Notes: generated by a model not told the origin, from the sequence alone. 64,000 nucleotides of DNA from Pseudomonas sp. MWU15-20650 (GCF_023242475.1 NZ_JALJFG010000001.1:62001-126000); one strand, 5' to 3'; shown: positions 1 through 9,384, numbered from the stretch's first letter. Numbers and translations: made by a program.

Positions 1-41
1 AGCTCCCGCGGCAGTACAGTTTTCAATTGAGCAGCACGCAT
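1..41 (-). CDS. SulP-family inorganic anion transporter, 5' end only
   Basis: Only the first 13 codons and part of the 14th lie in the window. The translation MRAAQLKTVLPRE matches, from memory, the start of the Pseudomonas SulP transporters encoded next to carbonic anhydrase. A good ribosome site (GGGAGAG) lies about 8 bases upstream of the ATG at 41. The gene follows the beta-carbonic anhydrase in the same direction with an 85-base gap, so the pair probably forms an operon for bicarbonate handling. The function is inferred from this short stretch and the context. Confidence 0.55.
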   Translation of the reverse strand, partial: MRAAQLKTVLPRE

Positions 42-63
42 GATGGCTCTCCCGAGGCATTCG

Positions 64-114
64 CCGGGCGCGGTAAAGCCTGACTGCATCCATGGCAGCC
101 ACCGCTTTACCCGG
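64..114. repeat. Intercistronic hairpin between carbonic anhydrase and SulP gene
   Basis: An inverted repeat with arms GGTAAAGC (72-79) and GCTTTACC (104-111), extended by an outer CCGGG/CCCGG pair. It fills the gap between the two genes. No T-run follows on either strand, so it may be an mRNA-stabilising or attenuating hairpin rather than a simple terminator. Confidence 0.4.
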
Positions 115-126
115 CAGGGATATGTT

Positions 127-858
127 TTAGAAGCGCGCTTTAGGCGTCGCGCAGGGGATCGGTTCGGTGCCGTTCAACGGTCGAAATGCCGCCTTATCTG
201 CATCGTAGGCCCGGATTTCGCTGGTCTCGATGTTGTAGATCCAGCCGTGGATAAACAAATGACCATTGGCCATGCGCGAGGCCACGGAAGGATGGGTACG
301 CAAATGTTGAAGCTGGGCGATGACGTTTTCTTCGGTCAGTACTTTCATGCTCTCGCCTTCGTTGGCACAGTCGCAATTGTCCTCAACCATGGACTTGGCG
401 ACTTCAGCGTGGCGCAGCCAGGCCCTGACCGTCGGCATCTTTTCCAGGCTGTCGGGGTTGAGTACTGCACGCATGGCACCGCAATCGGAATGCCCGCACA
501 CAATGATGTGCTGTACGCCCAGCGCGAGCACTGCGTACTCGATAGCCGTGGAAACGCCGCCGTTCATCTGGCCGTAGGGCGGCACTACGTTGCCCACGTT
601 GCGTGTCACGAACAGGTCGCCGGGGGAGCTCTGCGTGATCAGCTCGGGCACGATGCGCGAATCGGCGCAGGTGATGAACATCGCTCGCGGGCTCTGGGCC
701 GTGGCGAGTTTCTTGAAGAGCTCTTCCTGCTGGGGGAAGACGTCGTGATGGAAATGCAAAAAGCCGTCAACGATGTGCTTTAGCGCTGCATCGGCGGACT
801 CTGCCACCTGAGGGGCTGAAGCCGACGCAGCCAACGGCTGTTTATCCTTGTCACTCAT
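127..858 (-). CDS. Beta-carbonic anhydrase
   Basis: A 243-residue beta-class carbonic anhydrase that interconverts CO2 and bicarbonate in the cytoplasm. The zinc-site motifs are intact: CADSR (C64, D66, R68) and GHSDCGA (H123, C126). The length is slightly above the usual 210-230 because of an extra N-terminal stretch of about 25 residues rich in Ala and Ser. The ATG at 858 has an AGGATGAA ribosome site. The downstream neighbour is a SulP transporter, a common pairing in Pseudomonas that suggests coupled bicarbonate transport and hydration. The family is secure; the specific paralogue is not named. Confidence 0.95.
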   Translation of the reverse strand: MSDKDKQPLAASASAPQVAESADAALKHIVDGFLHFHHDVFPQQEELFKKLATAQSPRAMFITCADSRIVPELITQSSPGDLFVTRNVGNVVPPYGQMNGGVSTAIEYAVLALGVQHIIVCGHSDCGAMRAVLNPDSLEKMPTVRAWLRHAEVAKSMVEDNCDCANEGESMKVLTEENVIAQLQHLRTHPSVASRMANGHLFIHGWIYNIETSEIRAYDADKAAFRPLNGTEPIPCATPKARF

Positions 859-1084
859 GATTCATCCTCTTGATTAATGCAGGGGAGTGTTCAGGTCAAT
901 TCGACGCTTGGCGAGTGGAATAGTTGGAAACGCCACACACCATCGTACCGACCCATCAGTCACTCGCTGAACAAGGTAGCCGCCGAAACTTAACTCAAAC
1001 TGAATGAACCGCTCTAGATCGCGGGTTTCAATGATGTCAAAACGCGATTATTCCTACAAATAAGGTGCGTTGGCCCTGGTGAGT

Positions 1085-2143
1085 CTACAACAACGCCATC
1101 TGCCTGCCAGGCGGACAGAACGCGGTGCAGTCCAGATTAAACCCGTCCCGGCGATTCAGCCCCAGGCGCTTGATCGCCTTGCTGAAGCGCTGCGCCAGCA
1201 GGTCGGCAAACGGCCCTTCGCCACGCATGCGCACACCGAAACGGCTGTCATAGACCTCACCGCCCCGTACCTGGCGCACCAGGCTCATCACATGGGCCGC
1301 ACGCTGCGGGTAATGCGCCGCCAACCATTCTTCGAACAGCGGCGCGACCTCCAGCGGCAAGCGCAGCATCATGTACGCCGCGCTTTGCGCGCCGGCCGCA
1401 TGGGCTTCGGCCAGCAGGCTTTCCAGTTCACTGTCGTTGATCATGGGAATCATCGGCGAGCACAGCACCCCCACCGGGATGCCCGCCTCACGCATCACCC
1501 GGATCGCCCGCAACCGCGCCTTGGGCGCCGCCGTGCGCGGTTCCAGGATGCGCTTGAGCTCATCGTCCAGGCTGGTGAGGCTGATCATCACCGCCACCAG
1601 GCGCTGGCGCGCCAACTCGGTGAGTAAATCGAGGTCGCGCAGGATCAGCGAGCCCTTGGTGATGATCGTCACCGGGTGCCGGTAGCGCAGCAGCACTTCG
1701 AGGGTCTGGCGGGTGATCTTGTACTCGCGCTCGATGGGTTGGTATGGGTCGGTATTGGAGCCCAGGTTAATCGGCGCGCACACATAACCCGGCTTCGACA
1801 GCTGCTGCTCCAGCACATCGGCGGCATTAGTCTTGGCAATCAGCCTGGTTTCGAAATCCAGCCCCGGGGACATGTCCCAATAAGCATGGCTGGGCCGCGC
1901 ATAGCAGTAGATGCAACCATGCTCGCAGCCGCGATAGGGGTTGATCGAGCGATCAAACGGCAAGTCCGGCGAGTTATTACGGGTGATGATGGTCTTGGCC
2001 GTTTCGATACGCACTTGAGTGCCCTGGGTCGGTGGCACTTCCTGATGCCAGCCGTCGTCTTCGGCCACGCTGACGGTGGGCGCAAAACGATTATGCAGGT
2101 TGGTGGCCGTACCCCGGCCACGGGGCGGCAATGCAGTCGTCAT
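1085..2143 (-). CDS. SPL-like radical SAM protein (PA0069 family), SOS-controlled
   Basis: A 352-residue radical SAM enzyme related to the spore photoproduct lyase group. The iron-sulfur motif is C73-x3-C77-x2-C80 (GCEHGCIYC). The biochemical reaction is unknown. A near-consensus LexA box lies 14 bases upstream of the ATG at 2143. The P. aeruginosa orthologue, PA0069, is a known member of the LexA regulon, so a DNA-damage role is likely. The gene is transcribed alone: the upstream neighbour, a cytochrome gene on the same strand, is separated by the LexA palindrome. The family call is firm; the repair role is inferred from regulation and the SPL relationship. Confidence 0.9.
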   Translation of the reverse strand: MTTALPPRGRGTATNLHNRFAPTVSVAEDDGWHQEVPPTQGTQVRIETAKTIITRNNSPDLPFDRSINPYRGCEHGCIYCYARPSHAYWDMSPGLDFETRLIAKTNAADVLEQQLSKPGYVCAPINLGSNTDPYQPIEREYKITRQTLEVLLRYRHPVTIITKGSLILRDLDLLTELARQRLVAVMISLTSLDDELKRILEPRTAAPKARLRAIRVMREAGIPVGVLCSPMIPMINDSELESLLAEAHAAGAQSAAYMMLRLPLEVAPLFEEWLAAHYPQRAAHVMSLVRQVRGGEVYDSRFGVRMRGEGPFADLLAQRFSKAIKRLGLNRRDGFNLDCTAFCPPGRQMALL

Positions 2144-2156
2144 AAAAACGCCTCGA

Positions 2157-2176
2157 TACTGTTTTTATATACAGTA
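2157..2176 (-). promoter_or_regulatory. LexA (SOS) operator
   Basis: On the minus strand it reads TACTGTATATAAAAACAGTA, which matches 18 of 20 bases of the E. coli LexA consensus and has the CTG-N10-CAG core at 2159-2174. It sits just upstream of the radical SAM start codon at 2143. The palindrome extends to 13-base arms (2149-2161 and 2172-2184), so it may also act as a hairpin at the end of the upstream cytochrome operon. Confidence 0.85.
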
Positions 2177-2224
2177 TCGAGGCGCGAGGTTTCTGACCAG
2201 TGCCGTTTGGCGGTCAGCGAGGGA

Positions 2225-3529
2225 TCAGTACTTCTGCGTGACTTGCCCCAGGTCATCGCCCGAGGTGGTGCGCCCATCGCTCTTGCGCAGGCCAGCCACA
2301 TCGCTGGCTTTCACCGGCGCACCTTTGTTGCCCCAGCTACCCCGTACGAATGTAACCACATCCGCCACTTCCTGGTCCGACAAGCGCCAGGCGAACGCCG
2401 GCATGGTGAAGGTCGACGGCGCCGTGTGGGTCGCCGGCAAGGTACCGCCGTTCAACACGATGTTGATCAACGACGTGGCATCCGCCGTCTGCAACACTGG
2501 GTTACCCGCGAGCGCCGGGAACACCCGCGTATAGCCATGGCCGTCGGTTCGGTGGCACGCCGCGCAGTTGTCGATGTACACCGAGGCGCCGGGCTTGCTG
2601 TCGTCGCCTTTCCACAACGCCTCAGCCACCTGTTTGTCGTACTGGTGCGGCTGATCCTTGGGGTCGACCGCCGGTAGGCTCTTGAGGTAACGGGCGATAG
2701 CCGTCAGGTCATCTTGCGACATGTACTGCATGCTGTGGACCACAACATCGCTCATGCCTCCGAACACCGCGCTGCGGTCACTACGGCCAGTCTTGAGGAA
2801 TTGCACCAGTTGCTCTTCGCTCCAGCCGCCGAGGCCATCCTGGTGATCGCCGCGCAAGCTTTTCGCGATCCAGCCTTCCAATGGTGCGCTACCCGACAGG
2901 AAGGCGTTGCCGTCAGTCGCACTCAGGGCTTTTTCCTGCATGGTCAGGGCTCGTGGCGTATGACACGCGCCACAGTGGCCGAGACCTTCAACCAGATACG
3001 CACCACGACTGATCACCGGGTCGGCAGCGGCCTGGGCCTGAGGGCCCTCGACGGCGGGTGCAAACATCCAACGCCAAGCAGCCAAAGGCCAGCGCATGCT
3101 CAACGGCCAGGGAATATCGCTGTCCTTGTTCGCCTGGGCGACCGGCTCAACACCCTTCATGAAGTACGCATACAACGCCTGCATATCGCTGTCGCTGACA
3201 CGCGCATAAGACGGGTAGGGCATCGCCGGGTAAAGCGTACTACCGTTCTTGGCGACACCATGGCGCACGGCCTTGTCGAAGTCCTCGAAGCTGTAGTCGC
3301 CCAGGCCAGTTTTGTCCGGGGTGATGTTGGTGGAATAGATCACACCGATGGGGGTTTCCATCGGTAGGCCACCAGCAAAGGGTTTACCGCCCTTGGCGGT
3401 GTGGCAGGCGACGCAGTCACCGGCGCGAGCCAGGTACTCCCCCTGCTTGATCAGGTCGGTTTCAGCGGCACTTATCGAGCAGCTGCTGAACAACGCCAGG
3501 GAGGCAATAACGAGTGCTTTCATGGTCAT
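2225..3529 (-). CDS. Gluconate 2-dehydrogenase, cytochrome c subunit
   Basis: A 434-residue membrane-associated triheme cytochrome c with a signal peptide at residues 1-22. Three heme motifs are visible: CVACH (C39), CGACH (C186) and CAACH (C322). It accepts electrons from the flavin subunit and passes them to the quinone pool in the cytoplasmic membrane. The ATG at 3529 has an AAGGAG site 5 bases upstream, located next to the stop of the GMC subunit gene. It is the third gene of the operon. Alcohol and aldehyde dehydrogenases use similar cytochromes; the neighbours favour gluconate dehydrogenase. Confidence 0.9.
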   Translation of the reverse strand: MTMKALVIASLALFSSCSISAAETDLIKQGEYLARAGDCVACHTAKGGKPFAGGLPMETPIGVIYSTNITPDKTGLGDYSFEDFDKAVRHGVAKNGSTLYPAMPYPSYARVSDSDMQALYAYFMKGVEPVAQANKDSDIPWPLSMRWPLAAWRWMFAPAVEGPQAQAAADPVISRGAYLVEGLGHCGACHTPRALTMQEKALSATDGNAFLSGSAPLEGWIAKSLRGDHQDGLGGWSEEQLVQFLKTGRSDRSAVFGGMSDVVVHSMQYMSQDDLTAIARYLKSLPAVDPKDQPHQYDKQVAEALWKGDDSKPGASVYIDNCAACHRTDGHGYTRVFPALAGNPVLQTADATSLINIVLNGGTLPATHTAPSTFTMPAFAWRLSDQEVADVVTFVRGSWGNKGAPVKASDVAGLRKSDGRTTSGDDLGQVTQKY

Positions 3530-3535
3530 CGCTCC

Positions 3536-5320
3536 TTATGCCTGAACCAGCGGGCCGGGGTTTTTCAGGTACTGCTCGCGAATCGCGCGAGCCGACCAAT
3601 AGGTCAACGCTGCCACCAAGCCGGTAGGGTTGTAGCCCAAACCTTGTGGGAAAGCAGATGCACCTGGGACAAACACGTTGTGTACATCCCAGGATTGCAG
3701 GTAACGGTTCAGCGCACTCGTTTTCGGGTCGGTGCCCATGATCGCGCCACCGTTGAGGTGGGTGGTCTGATAAGACGCCGTATTGAAATGCTCACCGACC
3801 TTTTTGCCGAGCACGGCAATGGCTTTCGGGTTCATCGCTTCGGCGACCTTGCCCATTTTCTCGACCATGAAGCGGTTCATCTTGATGTCATTTTCTTGCC
3901 AGTCGAACGTCATACGCAGTAGCGGCAAGCCGTAGGCATCGCGGTACACCGGATCCAGGTCCAGGTAGTTGCTCCGGTAGGATTGATGGGCGCCATGGGC
4001 ATCCATCGACACCTGGTGGGTGTAGTAGTCGGCAGTGGCGCGTTTCCAGGCGCTGCCCCAGGCCGGAGTGCCCGGTGGGTTTGACGTACCGGCAATCGGC
4101 CGGCTGCCTGCCTGGTTAACCCACATCGGCGAACCACCCACAAAGCCGTGCGGGCCATGGTCGAAGTTATCGGCGTTGAAGTCATCAATGGCCACGCCAT
4201 TGCCACCCGCACCAATAAAATTGTTGGTATGGGTGTCTTTGTCGAAGAAAGCTTTGATGGTGCCCATGTTCTGGTAGGCGAAGTTCCTGCCCACCACGCC
4301 TTCGTTGGTAATCGGGTCGTAGGGTTTACCGATACCCGAGAGCAACATGAGACGCACATTGTTGAACTGGAAGGAGCCGATGATCACCAGATCCGCCGGT
4401 TGCTCGCACTCCCGGCCCTGGGCGTCGATATAGGTCACACCGGTGGCTTTTTTCTTGGTGCTGTCGAGATTGACCTTCAGCACGTGGGAATTGGGCCGCA
4501 GCTCGAAGTTCGGCACCTGGCGCAGCGCCGGCAGGATGTTTACGTTCGGCGACGCCTTGGAATACATGTAGCACACATAACCACTGCAAAAACCGCAAAA
4601 GTTGCAGGGGCCCATCTGTGCACCGTAGGGGTTGGTATAAGGTCCCGAGGTGTTCGCCGACGGCAGGTTGTAGGGTTTGTAACCCACCTCAGCAGCAGCT
4701 TTCTGAAACAGCTGTGCGGAGACGGTGTTTTTCTGCGACTCCAACGGGAACGGATTGGAGCGATCCGGCGCGTACGGGTTGCCGCCGCGACCTTCACCGA
4801 CCAACTGACCTTTGACGGTCCAGGCCTGGCCGGAAGTGCCGAAGACTTTTTCCGCATAGTCGAAAAACGGCTCCAGCTCTTCATAGCTGACGCCGAAATC
4901 CTGGATAGTCATGTCCTTGGGAATGAAGTTCTTCCCATAACGTTCTTCGTAATGGCTACGCATGCGCAACTCGATAGGGTCGACACGAAAATGCACACCC
5001 GACCAGTGCAGCCCCGCCCCCCCCACACCATTACCCGGAAGGAACGCACCCAACTGACGGTTGGGCAGGGCGACGTCATTCACGCTATGGCGAATCGTCA
5101 CGGTCTCCTTGGAGATGTCTTGAAACAGCTTCTTACGCACGCTGTAGGTCAATTCGTCGATGACCTGAGGATAGTTGCCGTCCGGATAAGTGTCCTGCAT
5201 CGGGCCGCGCTCCAGCGCTACCACGTTGAGGCCCGCTTCCGTCAGCTCCTTGGCCATGATCGCGCCGGTCCAGCCGAAACCTACGATCACCGCATCCACT
5301 TTCTTCATGATGGTCGCCAC
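3536..5320 (-). CDS. Gluconate 2-dehydrogenase, FAD (GMC) subunit
   Basis: The catalytic flavoprotein of periplasmic gluconate oxidation to 2-ketogluconate, in the GMC oxidoreductase family. The N-terminal FAD loop is GFGWTG, a second motif is GNGVGGAG, and the C-terminal GYNPTG motif is present. The open frame extends back to 5386 inside the upstream gene. The GTG at 5320 is preferred: it gives MATIMKKVDAV, lies 2 bases after the upstream stop and has a GAGAGGG site. The length is then 594 residues, as usual for the family. It has no signal peptide of its own; export is expected to depend on the TAT-signal small subunit. Confidence 0.92.
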   Translation of the reverse strand: MATIMKKVDAVIVGFGWTGAIMAKELTEAGLNVVALERGPMQDTYPDGNYPQVIDELTYSVRKKLFQDISKETVTIRHSVNDVALPNRQLGAFLPGNGVGGAGLHWSGVHFRVDPIELRMRSHYEERYGKNFIPKDMTIQDFGVSYEELEPFFDYAEKVFGTSGQAWTVKGQLVGEGRGGNPYAPDRSNPFPLESQKNTVSAQLFQKAAAEVGYKPYNLPSANTSGPYTNPYGAQMGPCNFCGFCSGYVCYMYSKASPNVNILPALRQVPNFELRPNSHVLKVNLDSTKKKATGVTYIDAQGRECEQPADLVIIGSFQFNNVRLMLLSGIGKPYDPITNEGVVGRNFAYQNMGTIKAFFDKDTHTNNFIGAGGNGVAIDDFNADNFDHGPHGFVGGSPMWVNQAGSRPIAGTSNPPGTPAWGSAWKRATADYYTHQVSMDAHGAHQSYRSNYLDLDPVYRDAYGLPLLRMTFDWQENDIKMNRFMVEKMGKVAEAMNPKAIAVLGKKVGEHFNTASYQTTHLNGGAIMGTDPKTSALNRYLQSWDVHNVFVPGASAFPQGLGYNPTGLVAALTYWSARAIREQYLKNPGPLVQA

Positions 5321-5322
5321 GT

Positions 5323-6075
5323 TTACGCCCTCTCGCCGCGAATAGAAACAGCCGGGAAGGGGTACTGCTCGTTGCGCTCCACCCAATCCATAAAATCGGC
5401 GCGAGCGCCCGGGAAACCGATCATGGTCCAGCCGACCATGCCTTTGTTACCGCCATGGACCGGGTCGCAGAAGAAGCCTTCCTTGGTGTTTTGCAGCAGC
5501 AGGTTGAAAAACATCTGCGGCGGCACAGCCGCAAAATGCGCGGTCACTTCACTGCCGCCAGCCTCCAGACGTCGCAGCATGTCCTCCTGGGTAGCGCTGT
5601 CTTGCGCAGCAAAAGTCTTTCCGTTAAACGCCTTCGACCACGCATCCGTCGCGGCAATACCCAGGCGATAGATCTCCTTGGGCACCAATTTGCTCTGCCA
5701 GCCCATTTCCGGCACCGCATCGGCGTTGAACGGCCCTTGCATGAACCACAGCGCGCCACTGGCGTAAGGTGTATTCATCTGGCGATCGATGTATTCCGGC
5801 GCACCGGCTTCCAAGGCACCCGGGCCCTGGGCGTCGGCCGGGATCAGGCGGGCGACGGCCGCGTTGATAAACGCCCACTCTTCTGCGGTGAAGTAGCTCG
5901 GCTCATAAGGCTTGTCGTTGGCAGCCGGCTTGGCGGGAGCAGCCTGGGCGGGCTCCGGCGTGGCCATCAGCATCGAACCGCCAAGGCCCGTACTGGCAAC
6001 CGTGACCACCGGGATCAAGGTCAAGGATTTGCGCAGAAAATCACGCCGGGGGTTGTCTTGATCTTGATCAGACAT
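5323..6075 (-). CDS. Gluconate 2-dehydrogenase, subunit 3 (TAT-signal gamma subunit)
   Basis: A 250-residue small subunit, first gene of the three-gene operon. A twin-arginine signal, RRDFLRK, starts near residue 10 and is followed by a hydrophobic stretch and an AQA cleavage region at about 42-45. The rest matches the gluconate 2-dehydrogenase subunit 3 family (FTAEEWAFINA, LIPAD). Its TAT signal probably carries the folded flavoprotein through the membrane with it. The 276 bases upstream up to the divergent phosphatase gene should hold the operon promoter; no clear operator was recognised there. Confidence 0.92.
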   Translation of the reverse strand: MSDQDQDNPRRDFLRKSLTLIPVVTVASTGLGGSMLMATPEPAQAAPAKPAANDKPYEPSYFTAEEWAFINAAVARLIPADAQGPGALEAGAPEYIDRQMNTPYASGALWFMQGPFNADAVPEMGWQSKLVPKEIYRLGIAATDAWSKAFNGKTFAAQDSATQEDMLRRLEAGGSEVTAHFAAVPPQMFFNLLLQNTKEGFFCDPVHGGNKGMVGWTMIGFPGARADFMDWVERNEQYPFPAVSIRGERA

Positions 6076-6351
6076 GGGTGCACCTCATCATGTGGTCACG
6101 GGTTTATCAGCCGCTTCTAAGAGCAGCGTGAAGGTTTTCCAAGGCATGGAAGCCAAGGGCATAGAACACCCTGGCAACCAATAGTTACAAATGATAGCAG
6201 CCTAAGAATTGGGAAGAATCGGTTCAGCGGTAAAAAACAACAGATCAGACTCGCTGATTCACGATTCTTTGACGAGCACCTCACACGTTGTTGACCCCCC
6301 GTAAGCGAATCTGTGGCCCATCAGCCATTTCCCTATTCGGTCACAAAGCGC

Positions 6352-7038
6352 ATGTTCAAGATCCAATTGCTGCCTGCCCTCGGCCTGGCGTTCATGGCAC
6401 TGTTCAGCACGGTTCACGCCCACGCTGACGACGCCACCTCCATTCGCTCGCCGGAATGGGCCCAGCCTGTGGGTAACCAATTCAACCTGCACCAAATGAC
6501 GCCCACGCTCTATCGCAGCGCGCTGCCGGACAGCAGCGCTGTGCCTGTGCTGGAAAAGCTCAAGATCGGTACGGTGATCAACTTTCTGCCGGAATCGGAC
6601 GCCAACTGGCTGAAATCGACGGATATCAAACAGGTACAGCTGACTTATCGCACCAACCATGTCGACGATGCCGACGTGCTGGCGGGGCTGCGGGCGATTC
6701 AAGAGGCGCAAGCCAACGGCCCGGTGCTGATGCACTGCAAGCACGGCTCCGACCGCACCGGTCTGATGGCCGCGATGTATCGGGTGGTGATTCAGGGGTG
6801 GAGCAAGGAAGATGCGCTCAACGAGATGACCTTGGGCGGTTTCGGTACCAGTAACGGCTTCAAGGACGGCGTTCGCTACATGATGAAGGCCGATATCGAC
6901 AAGTTGCGTACAGCCTTGGCGAATGGCGACTGCAGCACCAGTGCCTTTGCACTGTGCTCGATGAAAAGCTGGCTGACCCCGGGAACGAAAGAACACGCGG
7001 CCACCGAAGAAAAAACTGCATTGGTTGTAACCCCCTGA
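6352..7038 (+). CDS. Exported dual-specificity/tyrosine phosphatase-like protein
   Basis: A 228-residue protein with a cleavable signal peptide (MFKIQLLPALGLAFMALF...HAHA) and a Cys-x5-Arg phosphatase loop, HCKHGSDRTG. This is the DSP/Siw14-like fold, so a phosphatase acting in the periplasm is likely; the substrate is unknown. The frame can extend to a GTG at 6313, but the ATG at 6352 puts the signal peptide at the very N-terminus and is preferred, though no strong ribosome site is visible. It stands alone, divergent from the gluconate dehydrogenase operon and convergent with yheV. Confidence 0.8.
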   Translation: MFKIQLLPALGLAFMALFSTVHAHADDATSIRSPEWAQPVGNQFNLHQMTPTLYRSALPDSSAVPVLEKLKIGTVINFLPESDANWLKSTDIKQVQLTYRTNHVDDADVLAGLRAIQEAQANGPVLMHCKHGSDRTGLMAAMYRVVIQGWSKEDALNEMTLGGFGTSNGFKDGVRYMMKADIDKLRTALANGDCSTSAFALCSMKSWLTPGTKEHAATEEKTALVVTP

Positions 7039-7063
7039 GAGGTAATCCCAGGGGGTGAGCGCA

Positions 7064-7336
7064 TCAGTCTTTTTTCAGCTTCGGGTTGGGGAAGAACTGC
7101 ACCGCTTGCACCTTCGGGTCCGGCGCTTTCAAAGCCGATGTATTGACCCGCGTGCCCAATTCCTTGGGCACCGACAACCCTTGATCATTCAGCGTGTCGG
7201 TATAACCGCAGGCCACGCATTCGCGGTGCGGCACGCTGTCCTCGGTCCACATCTTCAACTTGTCTGGCTCGCTGCACGCCGGGCAGACCGCCCCGGCGAT
7301 AAATTGCTTTTTAGTAATCACAGGCCCTTCACTCAT
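7064..7336 (-). CDS. yheV: YheV-family zinc-ribbon protein
   Basis: A 90-residue protein with two Cys pairs, CPAC and CVAC, about 20 residues apart, forming a zinc ribbon, followed by a basic tail ending PKLKKD. It matches the YheV (DUF2387) family, found next to prlC in many gamma-proteobacteria. Its start overlaps the prlC stop by 4 bases (ATGA), indicating translational coupling. The biochemical role is unknown. Confidence 0.88.
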   Translation of the reverse strand: MSEGPVITKKQFIAGAVCPACSEPDKLKMWTEDSVPHRECVACGYTDTLNDQGLSVPKELGTRVNTSALKAPDPKVQAVQFFPNPKLKKD

Positions 7337-9384
7337 GCTGCCGCGTCCTCACTCAGGCCGCTGTGGCGCAAGAGTGCGTCAATCGACGGCGCACGTCCGC
7401 GGAAGTCGACGAACAGCACCATCGGCTCCTGAGAGCCACCGCGAGCCAGGATCGCCTCACGGAACGCGCGACCCGTTTGAGCATTCAACACGCCGTCTTC
7501 TTCAAACTTGGAGAAAGCATCCGCCGACAGCACCTCCGCCCACTTATAGCTGTAGTAACCCGCGGCATAACCGCCGGCGAAGATGTGCGCAAAACTGTTC
7601 GGGAAGCGGTTGTAGGCCGGTGGACGCATCACCGAGACTTCATCGCGCACGCCTTCCAGCACCTGCGCCACGCTGCGGCCATCGCCATGGGTGGCGTGCA
7701 GCTCAAAGTCGAACAGCGAGAACTCCAACTGGCGCACCATCATCAGGCCGGACTGGAAGTTCTTCGCCGCGAGCATTTTTTCCAGCAGGTCCTGAGGCAG
7801 CGGTTCACCGGTCTCAAAGTGGCCGGAAATCAGCGCCAAGCCCTCAGGCTCCCAGCACCAGTTCTCCATGAATTGGCTCGGCAGCTCCACCGCATCCCAC
7901 GCCACGCCATTGATACCAGAGACGCCGGCATGTTCAACGCGGGTCAGCAGGTGATGCAGGCCGTGGCCGAACTCATGGAACAGGGTTGTCACTTCATCGT
8001 GAGTCAGCAGGGCAGGCTTGCCGCTGTCGGCCGGGGTGAAGTTGCACACCAGGTTGGCCACCGGGCTTTGCAGCACGCCGCCAAGGGTGCGGCGGCGATC
8101 GCGCGCGCCGTCCATCCAGGCGCCGCCACGCTTGTTGGCGCGGGCGTACAGGTCGAAGAAGAAGCGGCCGACGTGCTGGCCGTTTTCCTTGATTTCGAAC
8201 AGACGAACATCCGGGTGCCAGGTGTCGAAGCCTTTGAGCTCGGCAATCTCGATGCCGTACAGGCGCTGCACGATGGCGAACAGGCCGCCCAGCACCTTGT
8301 CGATCGGGAAGTAGGCGCGCAGGGCTTCCTGCGACACGCTGTAGCGCTGCTCGCGCAGTTTTTCGCCATAGAAACCGCTGTCCCAGCTTTGCAGGTCAGC
8401 GCAGCCTTGTTCAGCGGCGTAAGCCTTGAGCTGTTGCAGGTCGCGGGCAGCAAACGGTTTGCTGCGCTTGGCCAGGTCACGCAGGAAGCTCAGCACTTGG
8501 TCGCTGGATTCGGCCATTTTGGTGGCCAGGCTCAGCTCCGAGAAGGACGCGAAGCCCAATAGTTGAGCCAGCTCCTGACGCAGGTCGAGGATCTGTTCCA
8601 TCACCGGGCCGTTATCATTCTGGCCGGCATTCGGACCTTGGTCCGACGCGCGGGTGCAGTAGGCGGCGTAAACTTCTTCACGCAGGGCGCGGTCCTGAGC
8701 GTAGGTCATTACCGCGTAATAGCTCGGAAACTCTAGCGTGATCAGCCAGCCGTCAAGGCCCTTGGCCTGGGCGGCGGCAGCCATTTGCGCCTTGGCCGAA
8801 TCGGTCAGGCCGGCGAGGGTGGCTTCATCGGTAACGTGCTTGGTCCACGCCTGGGTGGCGTCCAGCAGTTGGTTGGAAAATTTGCTGCCCAGCTCCGAGA
8901 GCTTGCTCTGCACTTCGGCATACCGCTTTTGCTGCTCAGGCGGCAAATCGATACCCGACAGGCGGAAGTCACGCAGGGAGTGTTCCAGAATAGTTTTTTG
9001 CGCCACGTCGAAGCTGGCGGCTTCCGGGCTGTTGGCCAGGGCTTCGAACGCCTGGAACAGTTCGCGGTTCTGGCCCATCTCGGTGGAGTAGGCGCTCAAC
9101 GCCGGCAGACATGCCTCGTAGGCTTCGCGCAGCTCGGCGCTGTTGCACACGGCGTTGAGGTGGCTGACCGGGCTCCAGGCCGCGCCTAGGCGATCGTTGA
9201 GCTCATCCATGGCCAGAACCAGGCCCGCCCATGTCGGATTTTTACCCTGGCTTTGCAGGATGTCTGCGATAGCAGCACGGTTGTCGGCGAGGATCTGTTC
9301 GATCGCCGGCTGTACGTGCTCGGCACGGATCGCCGAGAACGGCGGCAGGTCGTAGGACTGCAAGAGAGGGTTGTTCGCGCTCAC
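7333..9384 (-). CDS. prlC: Oligopeptidase A
   Basis: A zinc metallopeptidase of family M3 that degrades short peptides, including cleaved signal peptides, in the cytoplasm. The zinc motif HEFGH is followed by GLHHLLTRVEH. The frame runs to a GTG at 9393, but the GTG at 9384 gives MSANNPLLQSYDLPPFS, the usual Pseudomonas start, and has an AAGGTG site 8 bases upstream. Length is 683 residues, normal for the family. It is co-transcribed with yheV through a 4-base overlap and divergent from the gamma-carbonic-anhydrase-like gene. Confidence 0.95.
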   Translation of the reverse strand: MSANNPLLQSYDLPPFSAIRAEHVQPAIEQILADNRAAIADILQSQGKNPTWAGLVLAMDELNDRLGAAWSPVSHLNAVCNSAELREAYEACLPALSAYSTEMGQNRELFQAFEALANSPEAASFDVAQKTILEHSLRDFRLSGIDLPPEQQKRYAEVQSKLSELGSKFSNQLLDATQAWTKHVTDEATLAGLTDSAKAQMAAAAQAKGLDGWLITLEFPSYYAVMTYAQDRALREEVYAAYCTRASDQGPNAGQNDNGPVMEQILDLRQELAQLLGFASFSELSLATKMAESSDQVLSFLRDLAKRSKPFAARDLQQLKAYAAEQGCADLQSWDSGFYGEKLREQRYSVSQEALRAYFPIDKVLGGLFAIVQRLYGIEIAELKGFDTWHPDVRLFEIKENGQHVGRFFFDLYARANKRGGAWMDGARDRRRTLGGVLQSPVANLVCNFTPADSGKPALLTHDEVTTLFHEFGHGLHHLLTRVEHAGVSGINGVAWDAVELPSQFMENWCWEPEGLALISGHFETGEPLPQDLLEKMLAAKNFQSGLMMVRQLEFSLFDFELHATHGDGRSVAQVLEGVRDEVSVMRPPAYNRFPNSFAHIFAGGYAAGYYSYKWAEVLSADAFSKFEEDGVLNAQTGRAFREAILARGGSQEPMVLFVDFRGRAPSIDALLRHSGLSEDAAA

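Noticed and set aside
4148-5671. A 507-codon open frame on the plus strand
   Set aside because: It is antisense to the gluconate dehydrogenase flavoprotein gene; codon pattern and family evidence favour the minus strand.
7030-7056. ACCCCCTG/CAGGGGGT hairpin after the phosphatase gene
   Set aside because: A good stem, but there is no T-run on either strand, so it was not called as a terminator.
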